Positions 45,441-57,744 of a stretch of 64,000 nucleotides of DNA are shown here, in pieces. The notes beneath the pieces were generated by a model. The model was not told the DNA's origin. It did no database searches and saw only the letters and a list, made by a program, of their open reading frames with translations. The DNA lies in the NCBI GenBank assembly GCA_016758965.1, contig JAEPRB010000151.1, positions 1 through 64,000 on the forward strand, read 5' to 3'. The stretch is from Circinella minor (taxonomy: Eukaryota > Mucoromycota > Mucoromycetes > Mucorales > Lichtheimiaceae). Made by a program: the position numbers and the translations under genes. Position 1 is the stretch's first letter. Each line of letters starts with the position of its first letter.

Positions 45441-48400
45441 AGACCTGTGTAAATATTAAATTTTGTGAAACGGTCAATGGTCATGGCCATATCTGACTTT
45501 ATAATCTACCATTTTGCGCAGTAAAAAACCTTAATTTGTATCACAAATACGTAAATATATATTATTTGATTTTCTTTTTGAACAAACTTTCCATCTCTCT
45601 TTTTTTCAAAATTTTTGGCTTAGACCAACAAAAAACATGGGTCATGAACGTGAAAATGCATATGACACCATTTATTCAATTTTTAAAGATATCACCACGG
45701 TATCATCCTTAACAACAAAAAGTAAAAAGAAAAATAAAAAGCAACAAAAGAAAAAGTCTGGTGGATTCACACAAGTTCCTACACTTAAAACTGTGGAAGA
45801 ATATCTTGCGTATGGACACAATTATGAACAGCAAAATGATCATCTCGCAGCATTGATCATTTACAACCAAGGACTCTTATCACTTACACCGCCTTCATTA
45901 TCGTCATTAATTGACGATGATGAAGAGGATGACGATTCTCATCCATATGTTCAGCTGGAAAAAGCCAAACAAAAAGTATTAATCATTCTTATGAAACGTA
46001 TTGAGGGATTTTCTTGGTCGTCATTTCCAAATGAAGTCGTATCTATGATTTTCGATTCGCTCGAACTCGGAGATCTCTTGACGTGTGCAAATGTTTGTTC
46101 TGAATGGTTCGAATTTATAATGGATAGTCCTGAATTTTGGAAACGTATCGCTACAGAAATGCCGGAAATGAAGAAATTATCACTCGAACCATTGCTGCGA
46201 CAGCATACACAAAAATTCGAGCTACAAGGTCCGATGGGTGTTCAAGCTTTAGAAGATTTATTTCTATTTCTGACTCAAATATCACTTGCACCAGAGGGAT
46301 CATCCTCGTTAACCGCCTCTAGTGATAACTGTTACTCCATTCAAGAACTATGTAATTATTATTTTTTGACCTAAGACAAGAGTACGGAAAAGAGTAATTA
46401 TATTATTACAATAAAACGTGACACAGAGAAATATTGAGGATTGTCTAAAGATGGAATAACTTATTTAATATATACTCCTTGAATTTAGCCTTTAAAGATA
46501 TACAAATGACAGATAATGCCATTCTTTTGCTAGAAGAAGCGTTAAGGTCAATTGGTCCAGCATTAAAACGAGTAGAAATTTGTAACTGTGATATTTCAGA
46601 TAAGCAAGTCTTTAAACTCATGGCACGATCGTGTTCCAACGTCTCGCACATTTCATATACACATATGGCAATACGCAATACCGGGGAAACACCAAATTAT
46701 TCATATGCTTTCCCTCATTTCACCGATACATCAAAAAAACCATGGAATATTTCATTTAATAATCTTACTTATCTTAAGGTTATGCCACTTACAAGCCTAC
46801 AGGACTATATGGGTGGTACTTCCTTCGATTATTTTCGTTTTGAAGCATTTGAAGATTTATCACGAATTATCCGTCGCTCCCCACACCTACGTGAACTAAT
46901 TTTGGATACTCTTGTCAGGCTTAAGTATGGTTTTAGCGTGGCTCTCAAGCATTGTCCAAATATTGAAAATATAATGGTGACCTCTGACGAAAAGCTACAA
47001 CCGATCATAACAACTACATCAATAACTGACTATAAAGATAGTAATAATGAAGACGATGATTATAAAGACGTCGACACAAAAACAACAATTGCAACAAAGT
47101 CAGCAGCAAAAGAAAAAGGTCTTCGTAAACTAATCCTTGTCAAACCCAGAGGTCTCAAATTTGGAATTGAAGATAAAGGAGAAAGTTTTGGGATATTCAA
47201 AAAACACCACAAAACATTGGAAATACTATACTTGCGTTGTGATTTACATTGTAAATTATTCATAGAACTATCATCTTTTGGTGGTCCAGAATTACGTGAA
47301 ATCAACTTGTCATTCCTGGTTGACGGGGTTAGTCGAAAAGAATGTCACAACGCGATGGTAATGCTTTTTTCAAAATGTCCAAAACTAGAAGCCATTACAA
47401 TCGATAGTCGCGAGCCGGGTAGAATGTATTGTACAACTAGAGTTCATTCTCTTCCTGGTGGCTCAAACGAAGTATTGATGACCATGGGAAAAAACTGTCC
47501 ACGCCTTCAGTACCTGTCCATTAGGGATGAAAAGTTTCCATTGGGTTATCATGACATCGAATCGTTTATATTAACAGCAGAAGAAGGAGGCAAATCCTGC
47601 AAATTGACATATTTGGAAGCCAGCATAAACAAGGAAAGCATGTTAGAAATTGTTCAACGACTCAAGAAATTAAGAACGTTGCGTATACCCGATGACAAGC
47701 CTGATTTACCAGTTAACCATAAATATGTGGAAGGTCACAAGGAGAAAGTTCAACAAATTCTTTCAGAGCGTGGTGGTACTTTAATTCTAGACCCTTATCC
47801 TACTTATTAGAAAATATAATATTTTTCCCTATAAATATGTTTACGTACGATTTTTCTGTGTTTAATAAAAAGGCGGGCTGTAGACAATATCAGCTAGTAA
47901 ATTATCCAATTATACTATAATAAATTATACACGAGATTTAATGTATAATGTAGAAAAAAGCTATGTCAACACCAATAATTACTCGATATCTTACTGTTTT
48001 CTTTATCTCCAAAGTTTCGCAATACAGCCAAATTTCTCTGTTTAAAACGTAACACATATACTGGAGCTGTATAGAACTGTCTATGATTAGAGTAGCTTAA
48101 GACATGTATACGTATAATGAAATGTACGAAATGAAATTCTGTAATGAAAATTTTATTTTCTTCGTTCTATAAAAGCGAACATCGTGATTATTGTGAATGT
48201 ATGATTGAATCATACAAGAATATAAAAAACAAATTCATTCAATTTATAGCATAAAATACTGGGATTGCATAATAAAATAAAGTCGTTTTTTTTTGAAAGG
48301 GTGTCACCTCATTGGTCAAGAATGAAAAATATTCAAGATAAGTAGGGATATTCTCTACCTATTTGCACCACGAAATCACAGCGCAATAAGTTGTATCCAG

Positions 48401-48471
48401 CAGAAATAATTAGGGGAGCCTCTCGGTATTTTATACAGAGATGTGCTTATCCATGTGGGATAATGCGATAT
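45441..48471 (+). repeat. Segmental tandem duplication, unit B
   Basis: Second copy of the unit described at 41624-44621, in direct orientation. The 5' flank and the first 440 bp of the coding sequence are almost identical between the units, while the second exon differs at many sites. Confidence 0.9.
45637..47810 (+). CDS. F-box/leucine-rich-repeat protein 2, tandem duplicate, 678 aa
   Basis: Exons are 45637-46351 and 46489-47810, the same structure as the gene at 41.8 kb. In exon 1 only four residues differ (G/E, T/K, I/M, K/E), all in its last third. In exon 2 differences are many and cluster at about 46612-46850 (SYTHMAIRNTGETPNYSYAF and LQDYMGGTSFDYFRF) and in the C-terminal third. One codon has been lost at about 47449. 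Both copies are intact, so both are probably expressed. The pattern suggests the F-box end is kept constant while the presumed substrate-binding end changes, but relaxed constraint would look similar. Confidence 0.85.
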
Positions 48472-50074
48472 AGTAAAGAGTTAATGTTGAAAAATATGAT
48501 AAATACATATAATAATATACTGCGATGGTCATCTTTTAAAACTTTCATTCCCTTAACTTTTGTATGTATAACATTAATAAGTTATTTACACAACATGCAG
48601 GCGATCATAATAATGAAGGTATTAAGATTATAAAACACGTATTAAGGATAACTTTTCTGACTACATGATCTACACTAACAGCCAGTAACCTTTTTTTTAC
48701 ATTATGCAATCAAATCGAGAACATAATGGCCAATTTTTTCATAACAAAATAATAAATGATAAATAACTTTTTTTTTAAAAAAAAAGTATATTATTACCAT
48801 CCTACAAAGTTATCAAATATTTCCGTTCTATGTAGCTCACGGAATTAATGGTTTTGTATCACAATAATCACGATCTTCAACAGGAAGTTGCTGTGATACA
48901 CGAGTGCTTTCTTTTTTTTTTTTTTTTTTTGCCTTCTCCCAGTTATATATAACGCCTAAAAACCCCTTTTCTGTCTCCTCTTATATTTTTTTCATATTAA
49001 TATCATTAATCCCATCATTTTCTTTACTAAAAAATGTTGGAATGTTTATATCTGTGTGATATGGATACGTAGAAAAATCTGAAGGTGACAAATATTGTTG
49101 AACCCACCATGTATTTGTACAGATCCAATACCATTTGTCTCGGAAACAATTATGATAAAAGTCTTGGTCTTTTTATTTTAGATCTTGAAATCCTTTTATC
49201 TAATGGTGCGCAAGAAGAAATCTGTTTACACTTTTTTCCCTCTTCTCCTTCAAGATTGATTTCAATCTTATACATCTGCTCTTTCTTAGTATTATATTAT
49301 ACGAGACAAAATAATACTAATATTATTATTTATAACTATTCCAGCACTAAAAACAAAGGAACTCACCAAAATCAGTATACTAGTTTAATTAACAAGTAAT
49401 AATATATTCGACAAAATTTTCTCATTTAACCAAAATGGAAGTCGTTGGTCGTTACGCATTGTGAAAATGACACGTTAGTTGTGGTACTTTTACGACCCAA
49501 TTCTATAGCACTTCACAATATTTACACAAACATACGCACAGGAGAAGTATAAGAAACATGTTTATTTGTATATATATACAAAGAACAAATAATGATAGTG
49601 AGGGTTTCAAGAAAAAAGAATCCTCAGAAATCAGATAAAGCATTATGTCAAAATCTTGAAAAATCAGCTAAATTTATTATACTTACTTTTGTCCTTTTCA
49701 TTCCTTTTTTTTTTTGGAAACTATAGCATATAGCACAAGGTTACTGTGATTCATTATAATGATGCAATACTATACACACACAACAGAAATATACATACGT
49801 AACCAGAATATAAAGCACACTAATTTTATTGCCTAATATAAATTATCATTATCGTCTTTCTTTTCTCACTTCACTCTTTTTTTTGACTATTCTATTGCTC
49901 CATTCAGGAGGTCACGCGGTGACCCTGCGTAAAACAATATTCATAATGCCTTAACTCTTGTCTTGACCTTGTTTTCAACAAGCTCTTCACCCCCAGCTTT
50001 AGTTCCAGTATATACTAATACAACCTTCAAGTCTTCTATTTTTTAATTCAAGTTTTATATTGCTATTAAACGTA
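47811..50074. other. Intergenic downstream of the F-box pair
   Basis: The first 660 bp are duplicated 3' flank. The rest is AT-rich with a 20-bp-class poly-T at about 48910-48931. A Trp-rich open stretch lies on the minus strand at 48981-49172 (CFRDKWYWICTNTWWVQQYL), without a start codon or known domain. The last 200 bp are the likely promoter of the WD40 gene. Confidence 0.5.
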
Positions 50075-51892
50075 ATGACGCAACCATTAACAACAACTCA
50101 CATTCCAGCTTCGACTAATGCAAGCGCTGTCATGGATGCGCGAAGTAATGGCACCAGACGACATTATGTTGAGAAAGAAATATATCAATATGATGCTCCT
50201 TGGCCTGTCTACGCTCTTAACTGGTGCACAGCACAAACAGATCGCGAAGGATTCAGATTAGCTGTGGGTAGTTTGATTGAAGAACAAATCAACAAGGTAC
50301 TTCCAAACACTTTTTGGAATTTTGAATGAATGAAAAAAAAAAAAGTATAAGGCACCTTTTATTCAGGCATAATATTATTATAAAAAAACACTAATAAATA
50401 AATATATTTTTGGGAACACATACTGTAAAATAAAAATTGGCCATAGCTTCAAATTGTGACACGTAGCGATCTGGCTGTTTGGGATGAGATGGATTGTTAT
50501 AAATATTATGGTAAACAGCAACAATCACAACCTGATTTCGTCCCTCTTGCTGAAGTCGATTCATATTATCCATTTACCAAAGTGTTATGGGAACCACGAA
50601 AAGTACGTTACCGCTTGAATACAAATTTTAATTGTCATGGCAACAAATTCCGGTTTGTATATTATTGGTTAAAACATTTATGTATTTATTCTTTTAGCAA
50701 TCACCACGATATTCAGATATTCTCGTAACTTCTTCTGACGTTTTAAGATTATGGGAACTTGTTGATAATTCTGCATATGGAAGATATGATAGTACCATTG
50801 GTGGTCGACGTGGTTATGAGAAAGAATATCGCCAATCATTGATTAAACGATCCGAACTTGTCAACGTGAGCAACTATTTGAAAGACAGTGCAAATATAAA
50901 TGATATTTTTATACTTAATAACATAATAAGCTTAGGTTAAACAACGCGATTTTTGCGCACCACTTACATCTTTTGATTGGAATGAAGTTGACCCTTCACT
51001 TATTGTTACAGCGAGTATTGATACAACTTGTACGGTATGGAATGTTGAAACTTCTCAAGCAAAAACACAGCTTATAGCTCACGATCGTGATGTGTATGAC
51101 GTTGCTTTTATGCATGAAACATCTGATATATTTGCTAGTGTTGGGGCCGATGGTAGTGTCCGATTATTCGATTTACGGTAATTAACTGCTTTAAAAAATA
51201 CTCTTTTACACACTTTTCCTAAGTGTAAATACATATTTTTTTTGGAAAATATACTTTTCATTCATGTGTATACTACACAGATCACTGGAACATTCTACTA
51301 TACTTTATGAAGCGCCACCAGCGCCATGTAGCCCATCTAATTCATTTGCTTCTGCCGTAAGTGATGGATCTCGGCCTCTTCTACGACTTCAATTTAATCG
51401 TCTTCAGCGTGAACTTTTAGCAACATTTCATATGGATTCTGATACTGTTCAAATTCTTGATATTCGCTATCCCAGTGCACCTGTTGCAGAGCTGACACGA
51501 AGTCATCAAAGTAATGTCAACTGCTTTAGTTGGTCACCCGGACATCCTGGATACATTTGTACCGGAGGTAAATATTTATTTTCACTGGCGATAAACTTAA
51601 ATACGAGGATGCACTCATATTTATATGTATATTTGTTTTCATAATATATCAATTAAATATATTAGGCGATGATGCACAAGTTCTCGTATGGAATATTAAC
51701 AGTCAACAACAACAACAACAACAACAACAGTATCGACGTCCTCCACGTCAACCGCAGCCCCAAAATATTGTTCAAAATCCAAGTTTACGTTATGTAGCTG
51801 ATTCTGAAGTCAAGTCATTATCGTGGAATCAAAGTTTACCAATGTGGATAGGCATTGGATTCGGTAAAACTGTCCAAGCACTTCGTGTCTAA
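50075..51892 (+). CDS. WD40-repeat protein, DCAF7/WDR68 (LWD1/AN11) family, 433 aa
   Basis: Exons are 50075-50296, 50447-50602, 50698-50865, 50936-51177, 51281-51567 and 51666-51892. The first ATG in frame is at 50075 (MTQPLTTTH). Family signatures are consecutive: [97 protein letters not shown] and LEHSTILYE, ending LRV. The protein is a scaffold with WD40 propellers that binds DYRK/HIPK kinases in animals and CUL4-DDB1 complexes; the fungal role is inferred. A lineage-specific poly-Gln insert (about nine Gln) occurs in the last exon before [11 protein letters not shown]. Confidence 0.92.
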
Positions 51893-52940
51893 AGGCATAT
51901 TCTTTCTTCTTATCGTGATTAGCTGTTAATACTAGCTTTATCTCAAATTTCTTTGTCTCTCGTTCTTTTTATTATAATCTTCTACGTAGTCGGCCAAAAA
52001 ATTAAGGGGGCAAATTTTTCTTCTTTTTCTTTTTTTTTTTGCACACTATACCAAAATAATCCAGTTCCTGACTTTCCTATTTAAAAATCCACGAACCGAA
52101 TTTTTTTTTTGATCCACGTCATATATACTTTTTTTATTCCATTATTTTATCAATGCTTTCTTGCCTTATGCTAATACCTTTTTTATGAATATTTCTTGTT
52201 TATACTTTATACATATTGCTATTTTTTTTTTGTTATGAAGGGGCATAACACTTTTTCTATTGCTATTATTTTACTCTCGTAATTTACTGCAAACATTTAT
52301 CATTAAAATAAAAATTGAATAAATAGGAGCATAAAGATAACAAAAAAAAGTTTGTACGACTTTCCCGTTTTTCTATCTTACTTATTTCGCAAAGCAACTA
52401 TCAAAGTTTAGTTCTCTAAATTATGTGCTTGTATAAAAAAAGAAAAGCTAGTATTAAACTTGATATCATTTATACACGTTTTTTTAGAACACAAAAGCAA
52501 AAAAATTAATATGAAAATATATGTTGGATCGGGAGTACGCGCCATTGATTTATTTTTTGAGTTTTTTTTACCCCACTCACTTTTACTTAACCTTTTCCGG
52601 TGACACAGACATCGGCCGATCTGGTGTAACATTGAAGTTAAGGAGAAAAAGGTCAACAAAATTAATTTTGGTAAAAATTTCTGTAGCTTTTAGTGTTTTT
52701 AATTAAATTTAATAAAAAAAAGCAGGAACAAGCCATAAACTTTATATGGAGATCGAATTTCGCTTTCAAAATTTTTTATGTTTATGTGTATACATAATAC
52801 CATTACAAAAAGATGTTGCGTTTATTATTGGAATAAATAAATGAAAAGATGGAAAATAATGAGGGAGGAATTATACAGTGATGTTATTATAAATTATTTT
52901 GTATCAGATTTGTTATATAATAAATTATTGGAATATGCTT
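51893..52940. other. Intergenic between convergent genes
   Basis: T-rich 3' flank of the WD40 gene and AT-rich spacer; no gene seen. Open frames near 52408-52706 on both strands have no domain. Confidence 0.6.
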
Positions 52941-54263
52941 TTAAATTAAATCTTTGACAATGACACGAGCAGCAGCATTGGCATTCAACTTAGCCAAAGC
53001 AGCAAGGGAAGCCTTGATAGCAGCCTTAATTTCAACATCGATATCAAGGTTGGCATTGATTTCTAAGTCCAAGATGAGAGGGACAGTGACAGAGAGATCC
53101 TTGATTTCAACCTCGATTTCAGATTCAATATCAGCAGCCAAATCCGCCATAATAGCGGGTAATTCAACCTTTAAGTTAGCCTTGATGTTGGCAATGACAT
53201 CAGCAACAATAGGGAGTAACTTTTCTTCAGGGAGCAAACCGCTAGGAAGCAAGCCAGTGACAGTAGACAAAACTTCAGAAAGATCAGCTTCAGCGCCAGC
53301 AAAAACATTGGCCTTCAAGGCAGCATCAATCTTGGCTTCAATCTTGGCCTTCAAATTCTTCAAAGCAGCCTTTTGTACAGCGTTGATTTCAGCATTACCA
53401 ACCTTAACCAAACCGCCGAGGATGTCAAGCTTGATAGAAAGCGAGGCTTCCAAGGATTCTTGAATCTATATATATAGCATATTGTATAATTAATAATTAA
53501 TAAATGACAATTATTTGTGAAGATGGAACCTTTCAACAGAAAATAATTTTTAAGAAAAAGTAATACTTACAGAAGCAGCAACCTTAGCAGAGAGAGCAGC
53601 CTTAAGTTCACCTTGAATTTCAGCGATAATCTTGGCAGACAAGTTAGAAGCATCGGCAGCAGCAAGTTTTTCGGCGTGACGCTTGTTTAATTCGTTTAAG
53701 TGAAGGGATTCGGTCAAGTCCTTGAGACAGATATCGGGCAAGCTTTTGACGACGTCGCTAACAACGGGAACTTCGGGTAACTTGCTAGTGACATCAGAAA
53801 CACAAGCCTTGGGAAGAGTTTCCAAAAGCTTAGGGACAGAGATTTCCTTTGGCAAAGCAGCAATAATATCATCAACAGGAGCAATACCAGTATGAACATC
53901 AGCGCCAACTTCAGCAACACCAAGATCAACGGTGCTACGCTTGACCAAGTTAAGAGTTTCAGTCAAGTCCTTAAGACAGACATCCGGCAAACTCTTGACG
54001 ACGTCGCTAACGACGGGAACTTCGGGTAACTTGCTAGTGACATCAGAAACACAAGCCTTGGGAAGAGTTTCCAAAAGCTTAGGGACAGAGATTTCCTTTG
54101 GCAAAGCAGCAATAATATCATCAACAGGAGCAATACCAGTATGAACATCAGCGCCAATTTTAGCAACACCAAGATCGACAGTGCTACGTTCTTGGATAGG
54201 TGCAGCTGTAGCTGTAAGAGCGATGGCGCTCATAATCAAGGATAAGCCGGATACAAGTTTCAT
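52941..54263 (-). CDS. Secreted protein with two 83-residue repeats, dibasic sites and an Ala-rich helical C-terminus, 405 aa
   Basis: Exons in transcript order are 54263-53571 and 53465-52941. Residues 1-20 form a signal peptide (MKLVSGLSLIMSAIALTATA). Residues 26-108 and 109-191 are near-identical repeats (start RSTVDLGVA, core GADVHTGIAPVDDIIAALP and KACVSDVTSKLPEVP), each with two Cys (71, 96 and 154, 179). Lys-Arg pairs at 108-109 and 194-195 fit Kex2 cleavage and would release two repeat peptides. The remaining 210 residues are Ala/Lys/Glu-rich amphipathic helix (KNLKAKIEAKIDAALKANV). The gene uses many C- and G-ending codons (GCC, AAG), unlike its neighbours, which suggests strong expression. 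I recognise no family. It could be a cell-surface or secreted effector-like protein; that is inference. Confidence 0.85.
53691..54188 (-). repeat. 249-bp coding tandem repeat, two copies
   Basis: 54188-53940 and 53939-53691 encode the two 83-residue repeats. They are almost identical in DNA over the central 190 bp, with protein changes limited to a few sites (K/E, I/V, V/I, T/S) and the distal end (LNLV against LHLN). That points to recent duplication or gene conversion. Confidence 0.9.
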
Positions 54264-54390
54264 AGTAATTTGTTTAAATGAAAGGGGTGGGTTTAGTCGG
54301 TTGGCTGATAATAAGGGAAAGGGTGTATTAAAAGAAAGAAAGAATGTTGGGGTATAAAGAATAAAAAAAATGTCTCAGAAAATACGGTCT

Positions 54391-54400
54391 GCTTATATAC
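54391..54400 (-). promoter_or_regulatory. TATA box of the secreted repeat protein gene
   Basis: On the minus strand GTATATAAGC lies about 130 bp before the ATG at 54263. The flanks are less AT-rich than elsewhere, so this match is more telling. It fits the idea of a highly expressed gene. Confidence 0.5.
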
Positions 54401-57400
54401 CTTTGATCTCAAGAATAGCTATAGAGCAGAAAAAAACAACAGCCTATTTTTCTCTCCTTCCCCCCACCAATACACCCAGTGTTAAGGATATTATAAATAT
54501 GAATAAGTTTGTTTCAGTTGTCGGATCTTGAGTAAAGTCCCCCATTATCCTCTTATGGTTATTAGCAATATAACAAAGCAAGGTTTGAATTTGTGGGTGT
54601 GGGTGTGCTGTGAGGTAAGGTAACCAAGATAAGTTGAAGATCGGTTAAGGTTAGTCTCTTACTTGATTTAATGATGAATTTATTGTTTGGCAGATCCGGA
54701 TAAAGCAAGAAAAAAAAAAGCTTCCAATCAGCGGCAACAGCTTATTAACTTTCATCCCTACCTTCTCCTATTTTCTTATCTCCACAACCAAAATATAGTC
54801 CACGTTTTTTTTTCTAGCCAACTTACACTATCTATTCAGCATGCTTTAATGCTATCATTATCTAGTTGATTGAGAGAACATGATGAGCTCCCTAAAATAT
54901 TTTTTTTTGACGTTTCACTCAAACTCTCTCTTCATCATATAATATTTAACTTTCCTCCCTCCCTATTTTTTTTTTTTTTTGAGATTAAATCTAAAATTGT
55001 TTTTTCTATCAGAAAGCAGTTATATCATATATCAGCAACATTTATCTCTATAAACTCGTTTTCTTTGTGACTAAAGATAGATCCCCATTACCTATTATTT
55101 CAACATCAAAACAGTTAAAGTACTAAAGAAAAAAGTGTAAATGCTATTTTTGAAAGGTATGATTTGATGATGGTAACCAGTAGTATGGTATTGTGACGTA
55201 TTTTATTTGTAAGGATTAATAAGTAACAATAATAGAGGAGTGCATAAGTAGATATGTGCGACAAATTTTCATTGTTACTGCCACTTCATTTTCTTTGTTT
55301 GGTCACAAATTCTACCAAATAATGAATTCTAATAAAAAAAAAGTTTCTCTTCTATTCTATAGTATTTTTAATACTAAAAAAAACTGTGTCAATAAACACA
55401 TTCTAGGAAAGTCCGTATATACTTTATAGTTGTTACCCTTTAGAATAATATGGCGTGCAATATTAATTCGATAGAATGAAGTAGTAGTCATAAATATACC
55501 GGATTAAAAATTATATTCTTAATAAAGAAACAAGTACAATTTTTAAAATATGGAAAACTCAACATGCTCACATTATCTACATTTGTATTAGTTTGAGATA
55601 TATTTTTTTTGTTTAAATGTGTGCACTGACATAAAAATTCTGTTGTAATAGACTAACGAAGTAAGAGGTTACCAAGTCTATGGGTACAATTGCTAAGTTA
55701 TTAACGTAATCCATAACACATACGTATCACTCAAATGTTTATTCATTCAGTTGACTATTTTAATTAATCGAAGCTTGAATCAACGAAATAAACAAAAAAG
55801 AAGCTATGAAAACATGGTCACGCATCATTTTTGTACTGACGTATGATTTGTCATTGTTGAATACATCACAATTCCGGAAAGAATCATCATCACTGGTTAA
55901 AAATAATAAAAAGAAGAAAGTATGCTGGGATTATATTTTTTTAAATTAGCTTTTTCAATGAGTTGAAAACTATCTGATTGGGTCTACTTGATTTTTTGTT
56001 GCTAAGAGATCATCCTAGTTACCTAAACTGCTCTATTTGGATCAATGCCCGTGTTTTTTATGGCTGGTGTAATTTTTTCCTCTGTCGTTAATCTCAGCAA
56101 GAAATTTTAACCTCATTTTTTTTTTTTTTCTGTCTCCTATTCTTTTTAGTTGACAAAGAATTGTCGAGATCTGAGCGACAGCCAAATAAAGGAGTTCAAA
56201 GAGCATCAGAGCGATTAAAAGAATTCACATATAGATGCATTACAACAAAACCGAAATCTTTACACAGAAAATAGTTGTATGACAAAATGAAATGAAAAAA
56301 GGAGAAATTATTCTATGAGAATTCAAGAAGTTACAAAAACCATGCATATTTTTCTTCACAGTAGCACAAGCAACAAGCAGCAATAATTATTGATCGGAGA
56401 CTATAAATGAATTTTATAGATAATTCAGGCTTGGTGGCATGTTGTTGTTACTCGTTCCTTTATACCTGAGAGGTCAATTAACTGGATAATTTTCTTTGGG
56501 GTTTTCTGGGAAAACATTTAATCTCATTATTTTTATTAAATTAAATACAATATTATATTATATTAAGCTACGAGCCATAAGACATACATCACATAGTCAG
56601 TACTAAATATTTATAACTTTATATAATGTTAATAATACGCGTATTCATGTGATGATGCAAAAATAAATTCATGTACTCTTTTTTTCAAGCGGAACATCAA
56701 ACAAGAAAAAAACCAGAGAGAGAGGGAGTTAATGCTTACTGGAGTGAAGTTGAAAAAAAAAGAGCGGGAAAAGTGAATATGTGCTAAAGAAAAAGAGTAA
56801 AAAGGGGTTATATCAAAACAGTCAGAGAGACATAAACATATAAATATATAGTATATGAACTTGATTATTATTGGAATACATATAATTATGTTTGTGAAAG
56901 TCGATATATAATAATGATTTGATACATCATATAAAATGAATACTGATCAAACCAAATTACCTGTTTGATTTATTATAGGATGTCTTTATTGAGTTGCCCA
57001 GCATAGCACGATGAGCCACACTCTTTTATAAACAAAAGAGAGTTTTATTGGGGTTACTTATTGAGTCATCATAATAATATTTAATTCCTGTCGGATTTTT
57101 TTTTTTTGTGTCTGTCTGTCTCGCTCACTGTTACTCTATAATAACTTTATCATCAATCAATGCTCCCATTTTTACACATCTCGCACATGATAACTTGCAT
57201 AAAATTTAAAAGGGAGAGAGAAAACAATATTCACACTCACTCGATTACTTCGCAATAGGAGCAAGCAATTGATATTTACTATAGCACAGTAATATCACAT
57301 AACATCCTACTACTAAACTATATGTATGGTTTAATATTGAAAAATGGTATCACTCGCATATATGCATTTACTAGCTAATTAGTTAGTTACGAATAGTGGG

Positions 57401-57609
57401 TGAAATATATAAATGCAAAAAAAGGAAAAGAAAGTGCTCAGTGCAGACCAAGTGACGTCGGTGACACTTAAGAATCATTCATCAGCTAACCAAAAAAGGT
57501 GTTCCTGTGGTCTTATTTTTTTTTTTTTTTTTTGTACAAACCCTGCAAGCCATTCTTTAGGTTTTTTTTTTTTCCCACCAAAAACGATCACTTCTCTTCT
57601 TTTCCTTTC

Positions 57610-57632
57610 CTCTCTCTCTCTCTCTCTCTCTT
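57610..57632 (+). promoter_or_regulatory. (CT)n pyrimidine tract before the FHA-RING gene
   Basis: About ten CT units lie 113 bp before the ATG at 57745, inside a longer pyrimidine-rich stretch. CT-rich blocks of this kind often mark fungal core promoters; role here is inferred. Confidence 0.35.
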
Positions 57633-57744
57633 TATCTTTTTTGTTATACTCGATAAACACATACGAATTCACTTCTAGTACACTCACAAAGTATCTCTCT
57701 TTCTCTTTCTTGTAAATTTATTTAATAATAAAATAAAAAAGAAA

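Larger units (their letters stand above)
54264..57744. other. Long intergenic region
   Basis: About 3.5 kb without a gene. The first 150 bp are the promoter of the secreted protein gene. Small open frames at 54687-55070 are interrupted by poly-A/T and have no domains. From about 57400 on there are T-rich and (CT)n tracts that belong to the 5' flank of the FHA-RING gene. Confidence 0.5.

Noticed and set aside
41624..48471. F-box duplication as a transposon capture
   Set aside because: No inverted ends, direct LTR-like ends or transposase lie at the unit borders; simple tandem duplication explains the pattern.
50060..50074. Start of the WD40 gene at 50060
   Set aside because: The codon there is TTG; the first ATG in frame is 50075.
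54687..55070. Two short + strand ORFs
   Set aside because: AT-rich with homopolymer runs, no conserved features.
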